Source of the DNA: Treponema sp.
Lineage (GTDB): Bacteria; Spirochaetota; Spirochaetia; Treponematales; Breznakiellaceae
Length of the DNA stretch: 6,047 bases
Assembly: GCA_031259035.1 (NCBI GenBank)
Contig: JAIRLZ010000164.1
Span: 1 to 6,047 of the forward strand
Direction of reading: 5' to 3'
The stretch's first letter is position 1, and every line of letters begins with the position of its first letter. The position numbers and the translations under genes were made by a program. Under the pieces are notes generated by a model. The model saw nothing but the letters and a program-made list of their open reading frames with translations, ran no database searches and had not been told where the DNA came from. This document shows positions 1 to 5,268 of the stretch, in pieces.

Positions 1-340
1 GGCGCAGGCTGCGGCGGCGGCGGGGGACACGGTGTATATCCGGGGAGGAACCTATTATATCGGCAACGATATTGGCGGGTCATTTACCAACTCCTATATG
101 ACGGCGTTTCTCATGGAGAAATCCGGCGAAGAGAAGAGCGATGGCGGTGTCAACCGGATCAATTATTTCGGCTATCCCGAAGAGCGCCCGGTTTTCGACA
201 TGAGCGGGTTTGACCGCAACACCGGCGCCACTTCTTCGGGGGCCGCCTCAGGGCGTTTCGCCGCTTTTATGATTAAAGGGAGCTATCTCCATTTCAAAAA
301 CTTCGAGGCAATCGGCCTGCGGGCGCGGTTTTTAAGCTAA
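1..340 (+). pseudogene. N-terminal fragment of a right-handed beta-helix (pectate lyase-like) protein, broken at its 3' end
   Basis: An open frame enters from the left edge at base 2 and runs to a TAA at 338-340. It reads AQAAAAAGDTVYIRGGTYYI at its start. An alanine-rich helix followed by GDTVYIRGGTY is the usual entry to secreted right-handed parallel beta-helix proteins such as polysaccharide lyase family 9 pectate lyases. Later pieces fit the same fold: NYFGYPEERPVFDMSGF resembles the 'pity-ypGekPvldgs' strand, and MIKGSYLHFKNFEAIGL resembles the 'g-yv-ikgfei-g' strand. A complete enzyme would then continue for a few hundred residues of helical rungs. Here the frame ends within about 7 residues (LRARFLS), and its last 9 bases overlap the end of proB on the other strand. 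I infer a gene cut short by rearrangement next to proB. The signal peptide, if any, lies outside the window. The exact family is uncertain. GTG at 32 is not a credible start because homology extends upstream of it. Confidence 0.6.
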
Positions 341-1120
341 AAACGCGGTTCCATGAAGCGTCCCGTCCGCAAGAGCGGCAAGGGCGCGGGGGAAGCCCCC
401 GTTGGCAAGTATCATAGAGATGCCGTAGGATACACATAGCTGCGCGGCGTCTAGTTTCGTGGCGATGCCGCCGGCGCCAAAGCTGTTCGCGCCGCCTATG
501 CTGATGTCCGCGCGTACCGAAGCGATATCTTTCACTTCGGGTATAAGCTCGGCGTCGCCGTAATCCTTGGGATTTTTGGTGTAAAGCCCGTTTATATCGC
601 TAAACAAAATAAGCAGGTTCGCGCTCCACAGAATCGCGGACTGAGCCGCCAGCGTATCGTTATCGCCAATCTTGATTTCTTCCACGCCCACGGTGTCGTT
701 TTCATTGATGATGGGGATAATACCCTCGTCAACCAGCGTGAAAATCGTGTTCCGCATGTTGAGGCTGCGAATATCGTCGCCAAAATCGTCCTGCGTAAGC
801 AGAATTTGCCCTATGTGGAGTCCGTGCGGGGCAAACGCCCGTTGCCATGCGACCATGAGCTCAACCTGCCCCACAGCGCAAAGGGCTTGCCGGTAATGTA
901 TGTCCTTCTTGCGCTCCCACTTGTCAAGCGTAGAAAGTCCCGCGATTTGGGCGCCCGAAGAAACCACTACGATCTGTTTGTTCAGCCTAAAAAGCTCTGA
1001 CACCTGTCCGGCAAGCGACTCTAAAAAAGAGACGCTTATTCTGCCATTTTTGTCGGCCAACGTATTTGATCCGATTTTTATAACGATCTTTCGCGCTTCC
1101 GCTATGAGTTTTGCCGTCAT
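332..1120 (-). CDS. proB: Glutamate 5-kinase, short form without PUA domain
   Basis: It catalyses the first step of proline synthesis, ATP-dependent phosphorylation of L-glutamate to gamma-glutamyl phosphate, in the cytoplasm. The 262 residues form one amino-acid kinase domain. Visible motifs are the N-terminal KIVIKIGSNTLAD with the phosphate-binding Lys/Gly/Ser (about 11-23), VVVSSGAQIAG (51-61), LLTQDDF (107-113), the glutamate-binding INENDTV (138-144), GDNDTLAA (152-159), FSDINGLYTKNP (173-184) and the nucleotide-site GAGGIATKLDAA (215-226). E. coli ProB is 367 aa because it carries a C-terminal PUA domain. This protein ends where that would begin, as in other short ProBs, so it is complete and not truncated. 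The ATG at 1120 is preceded by AGAGG five bases upstream. It starts 11 bases after the proA stop, so the two are co-transcribed and probably translationally coupled. Its last codons overlap the end of a converging gene remnant by 9 bases. Confidence 0.95.
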   Translation of the reverse strand: MTAKLIAEARKIVIKIGSNTLADKNGRISVSFLESLAGQVSELFRLNKQIVVVSSGAQIAGLSTLDKWERKKDIHYRQALCAVGQVELMVAWQRAFAPHGLHIGQILLTQDDFGDDIRSLNMRNTIFTLVDEGIIPIINENDTVGVEEIKIGDNDTLAAQSAILWSANLLILFSDINGLYTKNPKDYGDAELIPEVKDIASVRADISIGGANSFGAGGIATKLDAAQLCVSYGISMILANGGFPRALAALADGTLHGTAFLA

Positions 1121-1131
1121 CTACGCCTCTT

Positions 1132-2388
1132 TTACCCAAGCCTAATCTGCCCGTCGCCCGTTATCCGGTATTTTATGGCGGTGAGGGCGTCTATGCCCAT
1201 TGGCCCCCGCACGTGGAATTTCTGCGTGCTAATGCCGAGTTCGGCGCCAAAACCAAACTCGCCGCCGTCTGTAAAACGGATTGAAGCGTTGACATACACA
1301 CACGCGGCGTCTACATGCTGGCAAAACCGCTCCGCCGCCTTCAGATCATTGGTGAGAATGGCTTCCGAGTGCCGCGTTCCATAGCGGTTGATATGCGCAA
1401 TGGCTTCATCAAGCGTATCCACAGTCTTAACCGCCAGCACGTAATCGAGGAATTCGGTCGCCCAGTCGTCTTCGGCAGCGTCTTTAATGGCGCCCGACGC
1501 GGTTGAGGCGGCGTTCTTTGCGCGTTCATCACAGCGGAGTTCCACTTTTCCGGCAAGCCGTTCCGCCAAGAGCGGCATGAGCGCGCAAACGGCGTTTTTA
1601 TGAACCAGCGCGGTCTCAACCGCGTTGCACGCGCCGGGCTTCTGAATCTTCGCGTTTTCGATGATGTCAACCGCGTTTTCAATATCCGCCGATTCATCGA
1701 CAAAGATATGGCAATTGCCCTCTCCGGTTTCGATCACCGGAACACGCGCGTTCCGCGCCACTCGCTGAATAAGATCGCGCCCTCCCCGTGGAAGCGCCAC
1801 GTCAATAAACCCCCGCGCTTGCAGGATCTCGTCAATCTCATCACGGCTGCCCGACGCCGCAAGAGCCACCGCGTCAGGAACGCCCGACGCGCTGAGGGCA
1901 AGCCCCGCCTGTATTGCGGAAACAAGGGCGCGGTTGGACTCAAGCGCGGCCGAGGATCCCCGCAGCAACACGGCGCAGCCCGCCTTATACGCCAGAGCGA
2001 AGGCGTCTGCCGTAACATTAGGGCGGGATTCGTAGATGACGGCGGCGACGCCCAAAGGCACGGTTATCCGCTCAATGAAGAGTCCGTTTGGCGTTTTCCA
2101 GCCCGCCTTCACCGAACCGATTGGATCCTCAAGCCGGATGATGGCGTCAACGCCTTCTATGATGCCGTCAATGCGCGATTCCGTGAGGGACAAACGGTCT
2201 ATGCGGCTTTCTTTCATGCCGGCGGAACGCGCCCTGTCTACGTCAGCCGCGTTTGCGGCGAGAATAGCGGCGCGGTCCGTGTCAATCGCGGCGCACGCCG
2301 CCTTGAGCGCGGCGTCCTTTTGCTCACGATTCTGTTGCGCGAGAACGCTTTGCGCCTGTTTCAAAGTGTGAAAAATAGGTTCCAACAT
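1132..2388 (-). CDS. proA: Gamma-glutamyl phosphate reductase (glutamate-5-semialdehyde dehydrogenase)
   Basis: It reduces gamma-glutamyl phosphate with NADPH to glutamate-5-semialdehyde, the second step of proline synthesis, using the labile product of ProB. From the ATG at 2388 it is 418 aa, close to the 417 aa of E. coli ProA. It belongs to the aldehyde dehydrogenase superfamily. Visible motifs are PLGVAAVIYESRPNVT (111-126), the cofactor-side AGCAVLLRGSSAALESN (136-152), PRGGRDLI (200-207), PVIETGEGNCHIFVD (217-231), the catalytic cysteine in KPGACNAVET (Cys254), YVNASIRFTDGGEFGFGAE (365-383) and STQKFHVRGPMG (387-398). The frame stays open upstream to a TTG at 2421, which would add 11 residues. 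I reject that start because the TTG lies inside a palindromic repeat, while the ATG at 2388 has AAGGAA seven bases before it and gives the family's usual N-terminus. It precedes proB, the reverse of the common proBA order. Confidence 0.96.
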   Translation of the reverse strand: MLEPIFHTLKQAQSVLAQQNREQKDAALKAACAAIDTDRAAILAANAADVDRARSAGMKESRIDRLSLTESRIDGIIEGVDAIIRLEDPIGSVKAGWKTPNGLFIERITVPLGVAAVIYESRPNVTADAFALAYKAGCAVLLRGSSAALESNRALVSAIQAGLALSASGVPDAVALAASGSRDEIDEILQARGFIDVALPRGGRDLIQRVARNARVPVIETGEGNCHIFVDESADIENAVDIIENAKIQKPGACNAVETALVHKNAVCALMPLLAERLAGKVELRCDERAKNAASTASGAIKDAAEDDWATEFLDYVLAVKTVDTLDEAIAHINRYGTRHSEAILTNDLKAAERFCQHVDAACVYVNASIRFTDGGEFGFGAELGISTQKFHVRGPMGIDALTAIKYRITGDGQIRLG

Positions 2389-2395
2389 TGATTTA

Positions 2396-2401
2396 TTCCT
2401 T
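2396..2401 (-). promoter_or_regulatory. Shine-Dalgarno site that decides the proA start
   Basis: Read on the minus strand this is AAGGAA, seven bases before the ATG at 2388. It supports that ATG over the TTG at 2421, which sits in the stem of a repeat and has no such site. Confidence 0.7.
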
Positions 2402-2408
2402 GCTTGTT

Positions 2409-2444
2409 GAGCCTGTTCCAAAACTTCAGTTTTGGAACAGGCTC
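2409..2444. repeat. Palindromic repeat, copy 1 (short-loop form)
   Basis: It has a perfect 16-base inverted repeat, left arm gagcctgttccaaaac (2409-2424) and right arm its exact reverse complement (2429-2444), with a 4-base loop. It lies between pyk and proA, with its near edge 21 bases upstream of the proA start. Transcribed in either direction it would form a very stable hairpin. There is no T-run on either side, so it is not a classical intrinsic terminator. It could still stall or stabilise the pyk-proA transcript. It belongs to the family seen at 4362-4791. Confidence 0.9.
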
Positions 2445-2463
2445 TGATGTAAAACTTGATTCA

Positions 2464-2503
2464 CGATGGGGTCTCATACCGCGCCCCATCGGGCGGGGAG
2501 GTT
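2464..2503 (-). repeat. GC-rich hairpin repeat between pyk and proA
   Basis: It contains a perfect 8-base inverted repeat, cgatgggg (2464-2471) and ccccatcg (2484-2491), with a competing hairpin around gccc/gggc (2483-2494). Read on the minus strand it matches the plus-strand sequence at 5114-5148: both have AACC, then a C-rich/G-rich hairpin, then GGGGCG-GGTAT-A-ACCCC. It is therefore a degenerate copy of a dispersed repeat. Lying just downstream of the pyk stop, it might act at the 3' end of the pyk mRNA, but it has no T-run. Confidence 0.5.
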
Positions 2504-2535
2504 CATTGTGGCGCAGCCGTATGGACTGCCGCCTT

Positions 2536-4335
2536 TTACAGCCTCCCTTCATACACCGTCCGCTCCGCGCCGTCTATGGTTACGGTGATATGCTCCTCAA
2601 AAAAACGCATGGCATCCGGCGTCTGCTCCACGTATACGATATTCGGGTTGATGTTGAGAATATAGTCTTTCGGCAACTCGGAGGAGCCTTCCAAAATAAC
2701 GCCGTCAACAATACGAATAATAGGCGTAAACGATTCATCCAGCGTATGGGTTACAAGTATCTCGCCGCCCTTTTTTTTCAAGACTGCCGCGGCTTCCTGT
2801 AAATTCGCAACCTTGACGATGCGCCCGCTGGCGCGTCCGCCAAAGCCCTGTACTCCGCGCCGCAATACGGCGCCGATGAGGTGAACGCGGATGCAGTTTG
2901 CCGTGAGCGGCGATCCTAACGGCAAGCCTGCGGTGACAACAACCTTTTCAGTCAGTTGCGCGAAGCCCTCTTTAATTACGGCGGCTATACACCCCTGTAT
3001 TACGGCTTCGGAGTCGCCTTCTTTCTGAACGCTCACCGGCGACACGCCCCACCACAGAAGCAGCCTGCGCCTCACCTTTTCATCGCAGGCTGCCGCGACA
3101 ATAGGGAGACGAGGGCGGTATTTGCTGATAAGTTGCGCCGTGCGTCCGCTCAAAGTCGGCGTAACAATGCAAACCGCCCCTATGCTATCGGCCGTCAAGG
3201 TCGCCGCCTCCGCAATAACGTGGCTCAAGTCGTGTTCGCGCCTGCTCAAAAGATGGTGGCGCTGGACGAGGGTCTTTTCATAGGCGTCAGACGCTTCCAC
3301 AGTGCGGGCGATGCGATCCATCATTTCAACGGCAAGTTCGGGATACGCGCCGTTGGCGGTCTCGCCGGAAAGCATAACGCAGTCCGCGCCGTCAAGAATG
3401 GCGTTCGCCACGTCTCCGGCTTCCGCGCGCGTGGGTCTAGGATTGCGGATCATCGAATCAAGCATCTGAGTCGCGGTAATGACCGGCTTCCCTTTCAAGT
3501 TGCACAGATTGATAATGCGCTTTTGCTCAATCGGCACCCGTTCCGGCGGAATCTGCACGCCGAGATCGCCGCGCGCCACCATAACGCCCGCCGAAACGCG
3601 GATGATGTCTTCTATATTGTTTAACCCTTCATTATCCTCGATCTTGGAAATCACCTGCATGTCCGATCCGATGGCGGCCAGGTGCTTCTGGATGTCGGTG
3701 ACGTCCGAGGCTTTGCGGATAAAAGACGCCGAAACATAGTCCATGTTCTGTTGATGCCCGAAGAGAATATCCTCCTTGTCTTGCGCGCTTATGGCCGGAA
3801 GCCGAGTATGAACGCCCAAAATATTGACATTCTTTTTTGAGCCAAGTTCCCCGCCCGCCTCAACCGTACATTTTATGACGCGCCCTTCAATGGCGTTCAC
3901 CATAAGCGCGAAAAGACCGTCCGCGATCAGAATGCGCGCGCCCGCTTTTATATCATCCGCCAGTTTCGTGTAACTCACGGTGATCCGCCCCTTCCGGGTA
4001 AACGCGCCTTCCTCGCCAAACAGCCGCGCCGCGTCACCTTCTGCTATGACATCACAAGGCTCTCCGTTGATCAGATCAACATCGCCGCCGCCTTTCACCA
4101 CGCCCGTCCTGATTTCCGGCCCCTTGGTGTCCAGCATAAGCGCAACCGGAATGCCTTCGGCCTCCGAAGCCCGCCGCACCAACGCGATGCGCTCCCCATG
4201 TTCCTCATGGCTGCCGTGAGAGAAATTGAATCGCGCGATATTCATGCCCTTCCTAATGAGGGATCGCGCCATGTCAAGCGAAACTACTGCGGGACCCATC
4301 GTACAGATTATATGCGTACTACGAACTGTTTTCAT
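2536..4335 (-). CDS. pyk: Pyruvate kinase with extra C-terminal (PEP-utiliser mobile-type) domain
   Basis: This cytoplasmic enzyme transfers phosphate from phosphoenolpyruvate to ADP, giving pyruvate and ATP, the last step of glycolysis. From the ATG at 4335 it is 599 aa. Numbering from that ATG, visible sites are NIARFNFSHG (32-41, substrate Arg and K+/nucleotide residues), MLDTKGPEIRTG (67-78), the catalytic-lysine segment VISKIEDNEG (Lys231, metal ligand Glu233), MVARGDLGVQIP (metal ligand Asp257), and the family signature TQMLDSMIRNPRPTRAE through DVANAILDG (289-316). Typical pyruvate kinases are about 470-480 aa. The added roughly 100 residues (from about 501) resemble the extra C-terminal domain of Bacillus-type enzymes, related to the phosphohistidine domain of PEP synthase. 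The TSHAA-type phosphohistidine motif is not visible; the equivalent stretch reads ILEGSSELPKDY. That domain is therefore probably structural or regulatory. A TTG at 4347 would add four residues. The ATG is preferred, with GGGGTG five bases upstream. Confidence 0.96.
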   Translation of the reverse strand: MKTVRSTHIICTMGPAVVSLDMARSLIRKGMNIARFNFSHGSHEEHGERIALVRRASEAEGIPVALMLDTKGPEIRTGVVKGGGDVDLINGEPCDVIAEGDAARLFGEEGAFTRKGRITVSYTKLADDIKAGARILIADGLFALMVNAIEGRVIKCTVEAGGELGSKKNVNILGVHTRLPAISAQDKEDILFGHQQNMDYVSASFIRKASDVTDIQKHLAAIGSDMQVISKIEDNEGLNNIEDIIRVSAGVMVARGDLGVQIPPERVPIEQKRIINLCNLKGKPVITATQMLDSMIRNPRPTRAEAGDVANAILDGADCVMLSGETANGAYPELAVEMMDRIARTVEASDAYEKTLVQRHHLLSRREHDLSHVIAEAATLTADSIGAVCIVTPTLSGRTAQLISKYRPRLPIVAAACDEKVRRRLLLWWGVSPVSVQKEGDSEAVIQGCIAAVIKEGFAQLTEKVVVTAGLPLGSPLTANCIRVHLIGAVLRRGVQGFGGRASGRIVKVANLQEAAAVLKKKGGEILVTHTLDESFTPIIRIVDGVILEGSSELPKDYILNINPNIVYVEQTPDAMRFFEEHITVTIDGAERTVYEGRL

Positions 4336-4355
4336 AAGACACCCCAACAGGTATA

Positions 4356-4383
4356 TAATTAGGGAACCTCTAAAAACTGTCGA
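4356..4383 (-). promoter_or_regulatory. Possible pyk promoter overlapping a repeat
   Basis: Reading the minus strand, TCGACA (4383-4378) could serve as a -35 box, and TAATTA (4361-4356) lies 16 bases downstream as a -10 box. Transcription would then start near 4349, just before the GGGGTG ribosome site and the pyk ATG at 4335. The -35 candidate lies inside the palindromic repeat 4362-4427, so the repeat may have brought or altered the promoter. This is a weak match to consensus and only a guess. Confidence 0.25.
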
Positions 4384-4427
4384 ACCGAAGGTTCGCTAAC
4401 CGAAGGTTCGCGTTTTTAGAGGTTCCC
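4362..4427. repeat. Palindromic repeat, copy 2 (long form), flanked by ATTA
   Basis: It has perfect 16-base inverted arms, gggaacctctaaaaac (4362-4377) and the reverse complement (4412-4427). The 34-base core holds two direct copies of aaccgaaggttcgc (4383-4396 and 4398-4411), and cgaacc-gaa-ggttcg folds as an inner hairpin. ATTA occurs directly on both sides (4358-4361 and 4428-4431), as a 4-base target duplication would. The core aligns with that of the copy at 4457-4533. The whole looks like a miniature mobile element next to the pyk start. Confidence 0.8.
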
Positions 4428-4456
4428 ATTATGCTTTTCAAGGCATGATATTTTTA

Positions 4457-4533
4457 TAGGCTGTTCCAAAACTAACCCGAACAGAGTTCGCAAACCGCGT
4501 TTGCGAACGCATCTCGCGTTTTGGAACAGGCTC
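4457..4533. repeat. Palindromic repeat, copy 3 (long form), flanked by TTTA
   Basis: The outer arms are aggctgttccaaaac (4458-4472) and gttttggaacaggct (4518-4532), which pair with one mismatch. The core contains a perfect 10-base inner hairpin, gttcgcaaac (4486-4495) and gtttgcgaac (4499-4508). TTTA flanks it directly on both sides (4453-4456 and 4534-4537). The outer arms match copy 1 (2409-2444), while the core (cgaac, ttcgc, aaccg in order) resembles copy 2. Confidence 0.8.
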
Positions 4534-4645
4534 TTTAAAAAGTGTCTTTAGTGTATATATTAATTGGGTTTGTTTCAAGTGAGCGTTTGTATGTCATAGA
4601 CCACATCGCGGACCGCCGCCTCTTTCGTCTCCTCCCTTTATCCTA

Positions 4646-4690
4646 GAGCCTTTCCCAAAACGGGCGGAGCGACAGTTTTGGGAAAGGCTC
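4646..4690. repeat. Palindromic repeat, copy 4
   Basis: It has perfect 16-base arms, gagcctttcccaaaac (4646-4661) and the reverse complement (4675-4690), around a 13-base loop. Compared with copy 1 the arm reads TTTCCC in place of TGTTCC, and the opposite arm carries the matching changes. No obvious flanking duplication (ccta against agta). Confidence 0.88.
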
Positions 4691-4743
4691 AGTACATAGA
4701 TGGCGGGGCAGTTCATTCTCTTGTCGAAAGGGAAGGCGCGCGT

Positions 4744-4791
4744 GAGGCTGTTCCAAAACGCGCCTTATGGCGTCAGTTTTGGAACAGCTTC
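4744..4791. repeat. Palindromic repeat, copy 5
   Basis: The arms are gaggctgttccaaaac (4744-4759) and gttttggaacagcttc (4776-4791). Fifteen positions are Watson-Crick pairs and one is a G-T wobble. The loop holds a small inner stem, cgcc (4761-4764) with ggcg (4769-4772). No flanking direct repeat is seen. Confidence 0.85.
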
Positions 4792-4859
4792 TTACCCCTA
4801 GAGAACATTGGATACGCCGCAACTGCTAAACCCATAAAGAATTAGCAATTTTCTCCAAA

Positions 4860-4872
4860 AGCCTGTTCCAAA
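4860..4872. repeat. Half copy of the palindromic repeat
   Basis: The sequence agcctgttccaaa is identical to one arm of copy 1, but neither the rest of the arm nor a clean partner arm follows. The similarity ends at 4872, seven bases before the ATG of the 46-codon ORF. This may be a recombination or insertion joint. Confidence 0.6.
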
Positions 4873-4879
4873 GGAAAAG

Positions 4880-5020
4880 ATGAAGAAGCATTATACCCAT
4901 TTTGACACGACACAGTTTGCGGAGGTGGTTGAGGTGCAGGAACAGCTTTTGATTGCCGGAGAGACAAAGAAGAACCCTCACAGAAAACGAAAACTAAACC
5001 GGGCAGGAGTGGTGCAATAA
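4880..5020 (+). CDS. Small basic-tailed protein of unknown function, 46 aa
   Basis: The frame reads MKKHYTHFDTTQFAEVVEVQ at its start and ends with a charged tail, GETKKNPHRKRKLNRAG. I do not recognise it. The N-terminal half could form one amphipathic helix (FAEVVEVQEQLL), and the tail with seven Lys/Arg in 14 residues suits nucleic acid binding, but neither assigns a function. It starts at an ATG with AAGGA (4871-4875) four bases upstream, partly contributed by the half repeat 4860-4872. Five bases after its stop a 9-base GC hairpin begins, and a strong terminator stands at 5234-5268 with no other gene between. The antisense frame over the same bases gives an unlikely protein. It could also be the surviving end of a longer gene, since the frame is open back to 4838 through the half repeat. 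Confidence 0.45.
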   Translation: MKKHYTHFDTTQFAEVVEVQEQLLIAGETKKNPHRKRKLNRAGVVQ

Positions 5021-5025
5021 ATAAT

Positions 5026-5205
5026 CCCCGCCGCAAGCGGCGGGGTATTGAAGATTTCTCCTTGAAATCTTTGCGTATGCGGGGGGGAACAAATCCCCCG
5101 CACCCCCAGTTCTAACCGCCCCACGGGGCGGGGTATTAAACCCCCAATGGAATAAAAAGCGGGGTTAGAAAAGAAAAGGCGGGGACACGGAGAAAGTCCG
5201 TGTCC
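5026..5205 (+). other. Hairpin-rich stretch, possible structured RNA or 3' UTR
   Basis: In order: a 9-base stem (5026-5034 with 5037-5045), an 8-base stem aagatttc/gaaatctt (5051-5058 with 5064-5071), an 8-base stem tgcggggg/cccccgca (5078-5085 with 5095-5102), an 8-base closing stem ttctaacc/ggttagaa (5110-5117 with 5163-5170), and a 9-base stem ggacacgga/tccgtgtcc (5183-5191 with 5197-5205). The closing stem encloses gccc-cacg-gggc (5118-5129) and gggg/cccc (5130-5133 with 5141-5144), so a three-way junction is possible. The stretch lies between a small ORF and a terminator on the same strand, which suits a transcribed, folded RNA. Part of it (5114-5148) is a dispersed repeat. I match it to no known RNA family. 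Confidence 0.45.
5114..5148 (+). repeat. GC-rich hairpin repeat, second copy
   Basis: It consists of a ccgccc-cacg-gggcgg hairpin followed by ggtattaaaccccc. The same order of elements is present on the minus strand at 2464-2503 downstream of pyk. The ending GGCGGGGTATT also follows the first hairpin at 5040-5049. It is therefore a repeated unit and not unique to this locus. Confidence 0.5.
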
Positions 5206-5233
5206 TAACCGTACAGAGTAAATCATACAGAGG

Positions 5234-5268
5234 GCCGCTTCCGGTTTTGCCGGGGGCGGCTTTTTTTT
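5234..5268 (+). terminator. Strong Rho-independent terminator
   Basis: An 11-base stem forms between gccgcttccgg (5234-5244) and ccgggggcggc (5250-5260), with two G-T wobbles and a 5-base loop, and is followed at once by eight T residues (5261-5268). It reads on the plus strand and ends whatever transcribes the 46-codon ORF and the hairpin stretch. It separates that unit from the excisionase unit to the right. Confidence 0.9.

Larger units (their letters stand above)
4336..4879. other. Intergenic repeat cluster with no convincing gene
   Basis: Between pyk (leaving leftward) and the small plus-strand ORF (leaving rightward) lie about 540 bases that contain four full palindromic repeats and one half copy, each listed separately. 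Between the repeats I see AT-rich spacer such as gtgtatatattaatt near 4551-4565 and no ORF with a plausible ribosome site. As the gap between divergent units it should carry promoters, but no strong consensus pair stands out for the rightward direction. Confidence 0.6.

Noticed and set aside
1600..2391. Long plus-strand open frame (263 codons) opposite proA
   Set aside because: It is the antisense of a clear proA, rich in Arg and Ala from GC-biased codons, and shows no recognisable motif.
2389..2421. TTG start at 2421 giving proA 11 extra residues
   Set aside because: The codons come from the palindromic repeat and spacer. The ATG at 2388 has a good ribosome site and matches the family length.
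2409..2444. Repeat copy 1 as an intrinsic terminator of pyk
   Set aside because: No run of T residues follows the stem on either strand, and the same palindrome occurs elsewhere unrelated to gene ends.
2956..3624. Long plus-strand open frame (222 codons) opposite pyk
   Set aside because: It is the antisense of the pyruvate kinase catalytic region, with no plausible ribosome site or family.
4700..4801. Plus-strand 33-codon frame starting ATGGCGGGG
   Set aside because: It has no ribosome site and reads straight through both arms of repeat copy 5.
4857..4950. aaaagcctgttcc (4857-4869) pairing with ggaacagctttt (4939-4950) as a sixth full repeat copy
   Set aside because: The right side lacks a base and is ordinary codons (CAG GAA CAG CTT TTG) in the small ORF. 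It also lacks the gtttt end that all true copies have.
4842..5036. Minus-strand open frame (64 codons) opposite the 46-codon ORF
   Set aside because: It starts inside a GC hairpin and is low in protein-like features. The plus-strand frame has a ribosome site and a terminator downstream.
5026..5268. Group II intron end, IS200/IS605 right end with guide RNA, or CRISPR repeats
   Set aside because: No domain V sequence, no TnpB-like zinc-finger coding sequence nearby, and no regular repeat-spacer pattern. The GC hairpins alone are not enough.
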